64,000 nt of DNA from Prevotella sp. E2-28 (GTDB lineage Bacteria; Bacteroidota; Bacteroidia; Bacteroidales; Bacteroidaceae). Below, piece after piece: positions 42,262-50,984 of the stretch. The number at the start of each line of letters is the position of its first letter. Within the stretch, counting starts at the first letter, position 1. Location: assembly GCF_022024055.1 (NCBI RefSeq), contig NZ_CP091788.1, positions 1,426,001 through 1,490,000 on the forward strand, given 5' to 3'. The notes below the pieces were generated by a model. The model made no database searches, was not told the DNA's origin, and saw only the letters and a program-made list of their open reading frames with translations. A program made the position numbers and the translations under genes.

Positions 42262-43758
42262 ATGGAACTTAAAACTTATCTCAAAATCAATCCAGCAGAC
42301 TCTGTAGTGGTCTGTTTAGTGGAAAAGAAAAAAGGTGATGTCATTGAGGCTGGTGGCGAACGTGTGGTGCTTGCCGAGGATGTCCCCGCAGGTCATAAAG
42401 TCTTGTTGCGTGATGTCAAGGAAGGCGAGAATATCATCAAATATGGCTATCCCATTGGTCATGCTCGTAAGGATTTGAAGGCTGGCGAGTGGGTTAACGA
42501 GAATAATCTTAAGACTAATCTTTCTGGTACACTAGAATATACGTATTCTCCTGTAAACGAGAAACTTAATATTAAAAAAGAAAATCGTACTTTTAAAGGA
42601 TATGTTCGCAAGAATGGTGATGTAGGCGTACGTAATGAGATATGGATCGTACCCACTGTTGGCTGTGTCAATGGCATTGCAGAGCGCTTAGCTAAGAAGC
42701 TCCGTGAAGAGACTGGGTGCAAGGATATCGATGCTGTTTATACCTGGCATCATAACTATGGCTGCTCACAGTTGAGTGGTGATCATGAGAATACCCGTAA
42801 GGTGCTTCGTGATATAGTACTCCATCCCAATGCAGGTGCTGTTTTGGTACTGGGTCTTGGTTGCGAGAATAATCAGCCAGATGATTTCATGAAACTTCTT
42901 GGCGATTATGATAAAGACCGCATCCGCCTGTTGGTTACTCAGAAAGTTGATGGCGACGAGGTAGAGGCCGGAATGCAGATTCTGCGTGAGCTCTATGCTA
43001 TTGCCAGCAAAGATCGCCGTGAGGATGTGCCTGTAAGCAAACTGCGTGTTGGTTTGAAGTGTGGTGGCTCTGATGGTTTCAGCGGCATTACGGCTAATCC
43101 TCTTGTTGGCGAGTTCAGCGACTGGCTTGTAGCTCAGGGTGGTACCAGCGTGCTGACGGAGGTGCCAGAGATGTTTGGCGCTGAAACTATTCTGATGAAT
43201 CGTTGTGAGACACCTGAACTCTTTGAGAAGACCGTTTCGATGGTTAATAATTTCAAGGAGTATTTCTTGAGTCATGGTGAGCCTGTTGGCGAGAACCCAA
43301 GCCCAGGTAATAAGGCTGGTGGTATCTCTACACTTGAGGACAAGGCTTTAGGCTGTACGCAGAAGTGTGGACGTGCTCCTGTTAGTGGCGTGATGGAATA
43401 TGGCGATCGCCTTTCTGCTACAGGTTTGAATCTGCTTTCTGCTCCAGGTAACGACCTTGTGGCTTCTACCGCATTAGCTGCCTGTGGCTGTCATCTGGTA
43501 TTGTTTACTACAGGTCGTGGTACGCCTTTTGGTACCTTCGTTCCTACGATGAAGATTGCTACCAATCCCACATTGGCTGAGCGTAAGCCCAACTGGGTAG
43601 ATTTCTCGGCTGGTCAGCTCATTCAAGGTCGTACGATGGAAGAACTCGTGCCCGAATTTATCGATAAGGTATTGGCAGTAGCCAGTGGTGAGAAATCTCG
43701 CAACGAGGAAAACGACTATCGTGAGATTTCCATCTTCAAGAACGGTGTAACCCTATAA
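42262..43758 (+). CDS. uxaA: Altronate dehydratase (UxaA family)
   Basis: Dehydrates D-altronate to 2-keto-3-deoxy-D-gluconate. The 498-residue protein has the N-terminal SAF-like domain (about 1-90, with VLAEDVPAGHKVLLRDV and YGYPIGHARKDLKAGEW) and the C-terminal hydrolase-like domain, including VNGIAERLAKKL, GCEN and CGGSDGFSGITANPLVG. This length and domain order distinguish it from galactarate dehydratase GarD, though the families are related. Lies 23 bp after the LacI gene; uxaB and a KDG kinase are not in the window. Confidence 0.9.
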   Translation: MELKTYLKINPADSVVVCLVEKKKGDVIEAGGERVVLAEDVPAGHKVLLRDVKEGENIIKYGYPIGHARKDLKAGEWVNENNLKTNLSGTLEYTYSPVNEKLNIKKENRTFKGYVRKNGDVGVRNEIWIVPTVGCVNGIAERLAKKLREETGCKDIDAVYTWHHNYGCSQLSGDHENTRKVLRDIVLHPNAGAVLVLGLGCENNQPDDFMKLLGDYDKDRIRLLVTQKVDGDEVEAGMQILRELYAIASKDRREDVPVSKLRVGLKCGGSDGFSGITANPLVGEFSDWLVAQGGTSVLTEVPEMFGAETILMNRCETPELFEKTVSMVNNFKEYFLSHGEPVGENPSPGNKAGGISTLEDKALGCTQKCGRAPVSGVMEYGDRLSATGLNLLSAPGNDLVASTALAACGCHLVLFTTGRGTPFGTFVPTMKIATNPTLAERKPNWVDFSAGQLIQGRTMEELVPEFIDKVLAVASGEKSRNEENDYREISIFKNGVTL

Positions 43759-43769
43759 CTCCTTTTTCT

Positions 43770-45044
43770 ATGAAAAAAGGCTTGCTGGCATTAAGTCCGT
43801 TAGTGGTATTTGTCGCACTATATCTAGTCACCAGCATTGTAGCTGGTGACTTCTATAAGGTGCCCATCTCCGTTGCGTTCTTGGCAGCAAGCATCTATTC
43901 CATATCTATTACACGAGGCAAGTTAATTAAGCGTATCAACATATTCAGTCGTGGCGCAGGATCGGCCGAGATGCTGCTCATGATTTGGATATTCATTTTG
44001 GCGGGTGCCTTTGCTCATAGTGCCAAGGTGATGGGAGCTATTGATGCAACGGTGAATATGACGCTGATGCTCTTGCCAAGTCAGATGTTATTGGCTGGGT
44101 TGTTCCTAGCAGCCTGTTTCATTTCGCTAGGTATTGGCACTAGTGTTGGCACTATCGTCGCTCTGACACCTATCGCAGCAGGCGTAGCACAGCAGACGGG
44201 TACAGACATCGCTCTGGTTGTATCTGCTGTAGTGGGAGGTTCATTCTTTGGTGATAACCTTTCCTTTATCTCGGATACCACTATCATCTCCACGCAGACA
44301 CAGGGTTGTAAGCTTAGCGATAAGTTCCGTGTCAATTCCTTTATTGTTGCTCCTGCAGCTATAGTTATTTTTGTCATCTATATCTTCATGGGGCAAGGTA
44401 TGACATCGCCTGCTGGTCTGAAGGAAGTGGAGTTCTGGCGTGTGTTGCCTTATGTCTTTGTGTTAATCACGGCCATGTTTGGTGTCAATGTTATGATTGT
44501 GTTGACGATAGGTATTCTCTTAGCGGGTATCATAGGTATGGCTTACGGCTCTTATGATTTCTATGGATGGCTGGGAGCTATGGGCGATGGTATCATATCA
44601 ATGAGCGAACTCATTATCATCACGATGCTGGCAGGAGGTTTGCTGGCTGTTATCAAGCATAATGGTGGCATAGACTTTATTATTAATCATTTGACGAAGC
44701 GTATCAATGGCAAGCGGGGTGGTGAACTCACAATTGCAGTGATGGTCAGTATAGTGAATCTTTGTACAGCCAATAATACTGTAGCTATTATCACTGTGGG
44801 AGGCATCGCTCGTAAGATAGGTGAGAAATATGCTATCGACCCACGTAAACGTGCCTCGTTACTTGACACCTTTTCATGTGCTACGCAGGGATTGATACCT
44901 TATGGCGCACAGGTATTGATGGCTGCAGGATTGGCTCAGATTAATCCTATCAGTATCGTACCACGCTTGTATTATCCGATGGCTATAGGTGTAGCAGCCC
45001 TCACAGCCATCTTGTTCCGTTATCCACGTCGTTATTCAAAATAG
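43770..45044 (+). CDS. NhaC-family Na+/H+ antiporter-like protein
   Basis: A 424-residue membrane protein with about 11 helices. Family motifs include ISLGIGTSVGTIVALTPIAAG, VGGSFFGDNLSFISDTTIIS and the C-terminal IPYGAQVLMAAGL. NhaC-family proteins exchange sodium or organic anions for protons. In a hexuronate operon it might move a sugar acid, but the motifs are of the antiporter group and the substrate is not decided. Starts 11 bp after uxaA. Confidence 0.82.
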   Translation: MKKGLLALSPLVVFVALYLVTSIVAGDFYKVPISVAFLAASIYSISITRGKLIKRINIFSRGAGSAEMLLMIWIFILAGAFAHSAKVMGAIDATVNMTLMLLPSQMLLAGLFLAACFISLGIGTSVGTIVALTPIAAGVAQQTGTDIALVVSAVVGGSFFGDNLSFISDTTIISTQTQGCKLSDKFRVNSFIVAPAAIVIFVIYIFMGQGMTSPAGLKEVEFWRVLPYVFVLITAMFGVNVMIVLTIGILLAGIIGMAYGSYDFYGWLGAMGDGIISMSELIIITMLAGGLLAVIKHNGGIDFIINHLTKRINGKRGGELTIAVMVSIVNLCTANNTVAIITVGGIARKIGEKYAIDPRKRASLLDTFSCATQGLIPYGAQVLMAAGLAQINPISIVPRLYYPMAIGVAALTAILFRYPRRYSK

Positions 45045-45050
45045 GCAGTT

Positions 45051-45839
45051 ATGGACATTACTACTCGCAATTTCTTTCGTTTGCTTCGTGCAGGAGCTTT
45101 TGGAAAACAGGAAAAAGTGGAACCTATGTCGGCATGTAAATGGCGTAAGACCATGCAACTGGCAGTAGTCCACGGGGTGGAGATGGAGACCTATCAAGGC
45201 ATAGAGGTCCTTTCAGAACAATTCTTTGTTCAGTTGATACCTGCAGATATTCGTACAGAATGGGCTAATAAGGCATACGCTACAGAACGTCGTGATGCCT
45301 CTAAGTCTTCAGAATTGAATAAGCATATGCAGAAAAAGATGGAATCTCTTCAGTCTAAAGGCGATTCTTCTACAACTGAATATGTGGTGATGGAGCGACT
45401 TGTTATTCTGGCTAATGCCCTGCTTACAGATCAGGAGTGGGTAAAGCAACTGCTTGAACTGGGCGAGGTGTTACGTGAGCGAAGCAATGAGGTGAATCGC
45501 GAGAAGTTGGAGACGTTGATAAAACAATTAGGCATGGTTCGTATGACCCGTTTGGAAAGTGCCTTGCTTGTAGAACTGATGGGTATGCAGGTTGAGGAAC
45601 TCCCGTTCTTCACAGATTCCTCTAAGATTCAGGTACAGACTTTTGCCTCAGCAATACCTCACGGCCAGGAACAGCTACGTTTCTCTCAAGGTAAGGATAT
45701 CTTCGTTCATACAAGTAATGTATCGGCTGTGCTATGGAATGCCCGTCGTTCAGCCCGTTTCTTCCGATTTGACCCTTTAGGTAGCATGTCAAATCTCATT
45801 TCATCATTTACAAATTCTCTCACAAATATTGAGGAGTGA
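45051..45839 (+). CDS. Hypothetical protein
   Basis: A 262-residue soluble protein I do not recognise. The first 60 residues (NFFRLLRAGAFGKQE, then CKWRKTMQLAVVHGVEMETYQGIEVL) faintly recall the N-terminal region of Bacteroidetes NTP-transferase-5 proteins, but no nucleotidyltransferase GS/DxD motif follows. The middle is a charged helical region with a possible coiled coil (105-165), and the C-terminus is Phe/Ser-rich. No signal peptide. Only 6 bp after the antiporter gene, so it is part of that operon. Confidence 0.6.
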   Translation: MDITTRNFFRLLRAGAFGKQEKVEPMSACKWRKTMQLAVVHGVEMETYQGIEVLSEQFFVQLIPADIRTEWANKAYATERRDASKSSELNKHMQKKMESLQSKGDSSTTEYVVMERLVILANALLTDQEWVKQLLELGEVLRERSNEVNREKLETLIKQLGMVRMTRLESALLVELMGMQVEELPFFTDSSKIQVQTFASAIPHGQEQLRFSQGKDIFVHTSNVSAVLWNARRSARFFRFDPLGSMSNLISSFTNSLTNIEE

Positions 45840-45903
45840 TTGCGAGATAGTTCATGTAACGCTATCCCCATTATTAGGTATTGGTTTGTAAAAATAAGGT
45901 GTA

Positions 45904-45937
45904 TTGCTGGCTTTTCAGTAAAAAGTTTGTAACTTTG
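45904..45937 (+). promoter_or_regulatory. feoAB promoter
   Basis: TAACTTTG at 45930-45937 followed by CAG, 26 bp before the start. The nearest TTG (45904-45906) is 23 bp upstream, longer than ideal. No Fur box was identified by eye. Confidence 0.5.
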
Positions 45938-45963
45938 CAGTCGCAAAGAAGAGAAATTGAACA

Positions 45964-48273
45964 ATGAAACTTTCAGAACTGAATACTGGTGAACAAGGAG
46001 TTATTGTAAAGGTGCTGGGCCATGGTGGCTTCCGTAAGCGTATCATTGAGATGGGCTTTATCAAGGGAAAAACTGTGGAAGTGCTTCAGAACGCCCCATT
46101 ACAGGACCCCGTGAAATACAGGGTTATGGGCTATGAGGTGTCGCTTCGCCATCATGAGGCTGCTCAGGTGGAGGTCGTCCCCATGTCAGATGCAACTCGT
46201 ACAGTACCTCTAACCATCATGAAAGGTCATGAGGAAGATTTCATTCAGCATCAGGCTTTGAAAGAGCGTCGTATTATCAATGTGGCTCTTGTGGGTAATC
46301 CCAATTGTGGTAAGACCTCTCTTTTTAACTATGCATCGGGTGCTCATGCTCATGTGGGTAACTATAGTGGCGTTACTGTTGATGCTACTGAGGCCCATGC
46401 CGAGATGTTTGGCTATGAGTTCCTGCTTACCGATCTGCCTGGCACATATTCCCTCTCTTGTTATAGTCCTGAGGAACTTTACGTTCGCAAGCACCTTTCC
46501 GAGCAGATGCCTGATGTTGTGATTAATGTCATTGACGCCTCTAATTTGGAGCGCAACCTCTATCTTACCACCCAGTTGGTCGATATGAACGTGCGTATGG
46601 TGTGTGCCCTGAATATGTACGACGAGTTTGAGCGTCGTGGCGACCGTATGGATATTGACGTGCTCTCACAACTTTTTGGTATGCCTATGATTCCTACGTC
46701 GTTTAAGACGGGTAGGGGAGTGAAGGACCTTTTCCGAGCAGTCATTCAAGTCTATGATGGTAAGCAGGGCACCTCGCGCCATCTCCATATCAACTATGGA
46801 CACGAGATAGAACAGGGCATCAGTCATATTCAGCAGTATCTGAAAGCCGATGAGCATATCCGCCAACGTTTCTCTACCCGTTATCTGGCTCTGAAACTCT
46901 TGGAGCACGATAGCGAGGTGCTGCAATATGTAGGTCAGCATTTGGCCGAGGAACATCGTCCTGAAGACCGCAAACAACTCCTTCAGGCACGTGATGTGGC
47001 TGCTGCTCGTGTGCAGGAAGAAACGGGTAGCGATTCAGAGACAGCCATCATGGATGCTAAGTATGGCTTCATCAATGGCGCACTAAAGGAAGCAGGCTAT
47101 CTGACTGGTACAAAGGAAGATACCTATCGTACTACCCATCGCATAGACCATATTCTCTCACATAGGATATGGGGCTTCCCCGTATTCTTTGCCATCCTTT
47201 TCGTGATGTTCCAGACCACGTTTATCCTTGGTCAGTATCCTATGGACTGGATAGATGCTGGTGTAGAATGGCTGGGTGAATGGATAGGTGCTTCAATGAA
47301 CGAGGGCCCGCTGCGCTCCATGCTGGTCGATGGTGTCATCGGAGGTGTGGGTAGCGTCATCGTGTTCCTGCCTCAAATTCTGATTCTCTATTGCTTCATC
47401 TCCATCATGGAGGACTCTGGTTATATGGCCCGTGCCGCCTTCATCATGGATAAGCTGATGCATAAGATGGGACTCCACGGCAAGTCGTTCATTCCCCTTG
47501 TCATGGGCTTTGGCTGTAACGTGCCGGCTGTCATGGCGACACGTACTATCGAGAGCCGTCGTTCACGCCTTATCACGATGATGATACTTCCCCTGATGTC
47601 GTGCTCAGCTCGTCTGCCAATCTATATCATGATTGTAGGCACCTTCTTTGCTGTCGAGTATCGGTCGTGGGTTATGATATCCCTTTATGCTATCGGCATC
47701 CTGCTGTCCGTCGTAGTTAGTAAGGTATTCTCAACGTTCATCATCAAGGGCGAAGACACCCCCTTCGTCATGGAGCTGCCCCCTTATCGTTTCCCCACGC
47801 TAAAGGCCGTGATGCGTCATACCTGGGAGAAAGGCAAGGAGTATCTGAAGAAGATGGGTGGTATCATCCTTGTAGCCAGCATCATTGTGTGGGCTATGGG
47901 TTATTTCAGCTTTACAGGTGTGGCTGATTCTATGGAGACGAGTATCATAGGTCGCTTAGGACAGGTCGTTTCACCTCTTTTTGCACCTCAGGGCTTCAAT
48001 TGGCAACTTGATGTGTCGCTCATGGCTGGTGTGGGAGCCAAAGAGATTGTGGCTTCATCTATTGGTGTGCTGGGCGGATTAGAGACTCTCACACCTCTTC
48101 AGGGTTATTGCTACCTGCTCTTCGTACTCATTTATTTCCCCTGTATCGCTACAATCGTTGCTATCAAGAACGAAACAGGCTCATGGCGCTGGGCAATGGT
48201 TTCTGCCCTTTACACCACAGGCCTTGCTTGGGTTGTTTCCGCCTTAGTCTATCAGATAGGCCGTCTGTTCTAA
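45964..48273 (+). CDS. feoAB: Fused ferrous iron transporter FeoA-FeoB
   Basis: A 769-residue fusion of FeoA and FeoB for ferrous iron uptake. FeoA-like SH3 domain covers about 1-74 (GFRKRIIEMGFIKGKTVEV), then a linker, then the FeoB GTPase: G1 GNPNCGKTS (111-119), G2 GVTVD (136-140), G3 DLPG (157-160), G4 NMYD (217-220). The membrane core follows from about residue 395 with conserved Gate motifs (FGCNVPAVMATR, LPLMSCSARLPIY and VGAKEIVASSIGVL). FeoA and FeoB are separate genes in most bacteria; the fusion is common in Bacteroidetes. The stop overlaps that of addB on the other strand by four bases. Confidence 0.95.
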   Translation: MKLSELNTGEQGVIVKVLGHGGFRKRIIEMGFIKGKTVEVLQNAPLQDPVKYRVMGYEVSLRHHEAAQVEVVPMSDATRTVPLTIMKGHEEDFIQHQALKERRIINVALVGNPNCGKTSLFNYASGAHAHVGNYSGVTVDATEAHAEMFGYEFLLTDLPGTYSLSCYSPEELYVRKHLSEQMPDVVINVIDASNLERNLYLTTQLVDMNVRMVCALNMYDEFERRGDRMDIDVLSQLFGMPMIPTSFKTGRGVKDLFRAVIQVYDGKQGTSRHLHINYGHEIEQGISHIQQYLKADEHIRQRFSTRYLALKLLEHDSEVLQYVGQHLAEEHRPEDRKQLLQARDVAAARVQEETGSDSETAIMDAKYGFINGALKEAGYLTGTKEDTYRTTHRIDHILSHRIWGFPVFFAILFVMFQTTFILGQYPMDWIDAGVEWLGEWIGASMNEGPLRSMLVDGVIGGVGSVIVFLPQILILYCFISIMEDSGYMARAAFIMDKLMHKMGLHGKSFIPLVMGFGCNVPAVMATRTIESRRSRLITMMILPLMSCSARLPIYIMIVGTFFAVEYRSWVMISLYAIGILLSVVVSKVFSTFIIKGEDTPFVMELPPYRFPTLKAVMRHTWEKGKEYLKKMGGIILVASIIVWAMGYFSFTGVADSMETSIIGRLGQVVSPLFAPQGFNWQLDVSLMAGVGAKEIVASSIGVLGGLETLTPLQGYCYLLFVLIYFPCIATIVAIKNETGSWRWAMVSALYTTGLAWVVSALVYQIGRLF

Positions 48274-50984
48274 AGACATAGTTGACGATAGGGACAGAAC
48301 TCACAGCGTTCGCGATGATCTGTGGGCTGGTAAGGTATGTCTGAATTAAACATCTCATCAACGGTGTTGCGCAGTAACTCCATGAAGCGTGCGAGATAGG
48401 GACCTACATCCGTGATAGTCTCTTTGCCAAAGCTGAGAGTAGGGTCATAGTTCTCGCCAGATGCGTGTTGTATGAAAAGCAAGGCTGGCGATACAGGTAC
48501 AGCAATGTTCTTCTGTTTAACAAGAGCCGCATACAGGAATGTCTGCAGGTAATAATCACTATGATTTACAAGGCTTTCCTGCTTGAAGATAGCATCCACA
48601 TCGGCAAGTGGTTTCAATAGTTTGCTACCTGTCTTGTAGTCAATCACCCTAATACGTTCCACCCCATCTTTTACGATACGGTCCAGTCGGTCTATGCGTC
48701 CGCCAATGACAGTCTTTGTTGAGGCCGTTTCCAAAGGTGCTTGTACGTCACATTCCAGTCCGATGATATGGAATGGGGCTAACTTATGGTCTATCTGTAG
48801 CAGTTGACGTAGATAATGTATCAGCACCTGTCTATTGATAATCTGCAGTCCGTTGAGCATTTCAGGGTTGAGCGATGTGACCTTCATCTCTTTTTGTATC
48901 GCCTCGTCTATGGCCCGTTCAATCTCGCTCTGATTCTTCAGCAACGCCTCTATGTCGCTCTTTAGAATCTGCTTACTCTTTGCCATCAACTTCTCATAAA
49001 TCCGTTGCGAAGCCTCGTGGAAAATATTACCAAAGATGCGATTGTCTATGGTCTCCTCCATATCTTCTATGGGCTCTTGCAGTCCGCATTCATATTTGTA
49101 ATAATAGCGCAGGGGACAGCGCATATACGTGTTGATGGCTGTAGGCGTGAGGAAAGATAGCTGCTTTTTCTTTTCCAGTTTGACAATAGGCGGATTGCTG
49201 CGATAGATGGCAGCAGGCGTCTGAATGGCATTGAAATGGATTTCGTGCTTGGTGTCCTCTACCATCATCTGTAGCATGAATCGCGACATCTCGCTAGCCT
49301 TTCCGTCTGTAGTACTGTTATTATACAGGATGGTGATGTCTGATGCCCGTTGCAGCAATCGGTGGAAGTAATAGCTGTAGATAGCCACCTTATGGTCAAT
49401 GGTGGTCATGTGGTTAGCATCACGAATGGTGTAGGGGATAAACGATGTGTCGTTGACGCCTCTTGGCATATTTCCCTCGTTACATGAGAGAAGCAGCACA
49501 TGTTCGAAGTCCAGGTTGCGCGTTTCTAGCACGCCCATAATCTGTATGCCCTCAATGGGTTCGCCGTGGAAGGGCACGCTGGTCGATTGAATCAGCTGGT
49601 TCAGCAGGCGTTGCAGCGTGGTATCGTCAACAATGAGGTCACCACTCTCTACGAGTCCCTGCAGTCTGTTCAGCAGGGTGTAGCAGCGAAACAGGCATTC
49701 CTGGAATAGCGGGTCGTCATCATGAATCGTTCTGGCAATATGCTGTATGATGTTGCGCATCCACGACAGCAGGTCAGTTTCCTCCTCCAATAAATGATGC
49801 ACATCCTCCTCAGGCAATTGAGCCATATAGGGATGACGCGTCACAGCATCCTGATAGCGTCGGCGGAAGTGCTTGCGCTTGGTGTCGTAGCCCAGTATGC
49901 GGAGTTCGCAGAGCAGGGTGATGAGCGATGCTACTGGCGATTGTGCCAGCGGATAGCCCGTGGTGATGTTCACCTTCTCTACCTCGTCAGGAATACAATG
50001 AACCACAGCAGGCAGCAGGGCTTCGTTACACAGCACCACAGCCGTCTTCCTGCCCCCGTTTATTCGTCCTTTCTCGCGCAGCCATTGGCTCACGAATCGT
50101 GCCTGCGCATTCTCTGTTGTTGACGACACGAAGTGAATATCCTTTGCTTGCGCATATTGGTTATAGATGTCGTCGTTATCTACGTCAAACTCGTTAGGGA
50201 AGTCGGCTATCAACTTCTTGATATAGAACCCAGCCTCGTTATTGTCCATGTACGACTTATCGAAGTCCCAATAGAAGCGTGCTTTCCCCTGTTGACGCAG
50301 GCTTTTGAAGAGACATTGCTCCACGGGCTGTACCAGGTTGAAGCCTACAAACAGATACACATCATAATCTAGGGGCAGATTCTCAAGGTCTGATTCTGCC
50401 ACCTCCCTATACAGGGCACCCTCATAGGCCAGTCCTTGCTGGGCCAGCCTGTTGTTGAAATCATGATAGATGGCGCCAATCTTCGACCATAGATTCAGAA
50501 AGCGCTCCTTGAGCAGCGTGTCCTGATTCTCTGCGAAGTTCTTGAAGAATCGTTGTAGGGCCTTGCGTTGGTCATCGGTCAGATGGCTCACGTCATCGTA
50601 TTCATGGATGTCGCGCAGGTTGGCAAACACCTTGTCGGCATTGGCCATGTTCTTGTCGAGGTCGTCGAAATCGGCAATGAGTAGTTGTCCCCAGCTATAG
50701 AAATGATCCAGTGTCTCGTTAGAGCCAGTAATGGCCACATACGACTTATAGAGGTCGCAGACCAGTTTGATAGGGTCGGCCACCGTTTTCTGACTATTCT
50801 GACGTATCAGCTCGCTGATAGTGATGTAAGCCGGACTCCAGATAGGCTTTTCCGACAAGCTGGCCAGATGGCTGTTCAGGAATAGCGATGCACGCTTATT
50901 GGGGAATACCACAGCGATACGCGACAGGTCGCTGCCGTATTTCAGAAGTATATCCTTTGCTATATATTCAAGAAAAGTGCTCAT
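48270..50984 (-). CDS. addB: AddB-like helicase-nuclease subunit
   Basis: A 904-residue subunit of the AddAB double-strand break repair complex. The N-terminal part has the degenerate helicase-like start VVFPNKRASLFLN, and NEGNMPRGVNDTSFIPYTIR lies in the middle. The C-terminal PD-(D/E)XK nuclease shows RVIDYKTGSKL, and four cysteines (one in MRCPLRYYYKYECGL, three in RCEFCPYRQLC) would hold the 4Fe-4S cluster typical of AddB. Its start overlaps the addA stop by 4 bp. Confidence 0.88.
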   Translation of the reverse strand: MSTFLEYIAKDILLKYGSDLSRIAVVFPNKRASLFLNSHLASLSEKPIWSPAYITISELIRQNSQKTVADPIKLVCDLYKSYVAITGSNETLDHFYSWGQLLIADFDDLDKNMANADKVFANLRDIHEYDDVSHLTDDQRKALQRFFKNFAENQDTLLKERFLNLWSKIGAIYHDFNNRLAQQGLAYEGALYREVAESDLENLPLDYDVYLFVGFNLVQPVEQCLFKSLRQQGKARFYWDFDKSYMDNNEAGFYIKKLIADFPNEFDVDNDDIYNQYAQAKDIHFVSSTTENAQARFVSQWLREKGRINGGRKTAVVLCNEALLPAVVHCIPDEVEKVNITTGYPLAQSPVASLITLLCELRILGYDTKRKHFRRRYQDAVTRHPYMAQLPEEDVHHLLEEETDLLSWMRNIIQHIARTIHDDDPLFQECLFRCYTLLNRLQGLVESGDLIVDDTTLQRLLNQLIQSTSVPFHGEPIEGIQIMGVLETRNLDFEHVLLLSCNEGNMPRGVNDTSFIPYTIRDANHMTTIDHKVAIYSYYFHRLLQRASDITILYNNSTTDGKASEMSRFMLQMMVEDTKHEIHFNAIQTPAAIYRSNPPIVKLEKKKQLSFLTPTAINTYMRCPLRYYYKYECGLQEPIEDMEETIDNRIFGNIFHEASQRIYEKLMAKSKQILKSDIEALLKNQSEIERAIDEAIQKEMKVTSLNPEMLNGLQIINRQVLIHYLRQLLQIDHKLAPFHIIGLECDVQAPLETASTKTVIGGRIDRLDRIVKDGVERIRVIDYKTGSKLLKPLADVDAIFKQESLVNHSDYYLQTFLYAALVKQKNIAVPVSPALLFIQHASGENYDPTLSFGKETITDVGPYLARFMELLRNTVDEMFNSDIPYQPTDHRERCEFCPYRQLCL

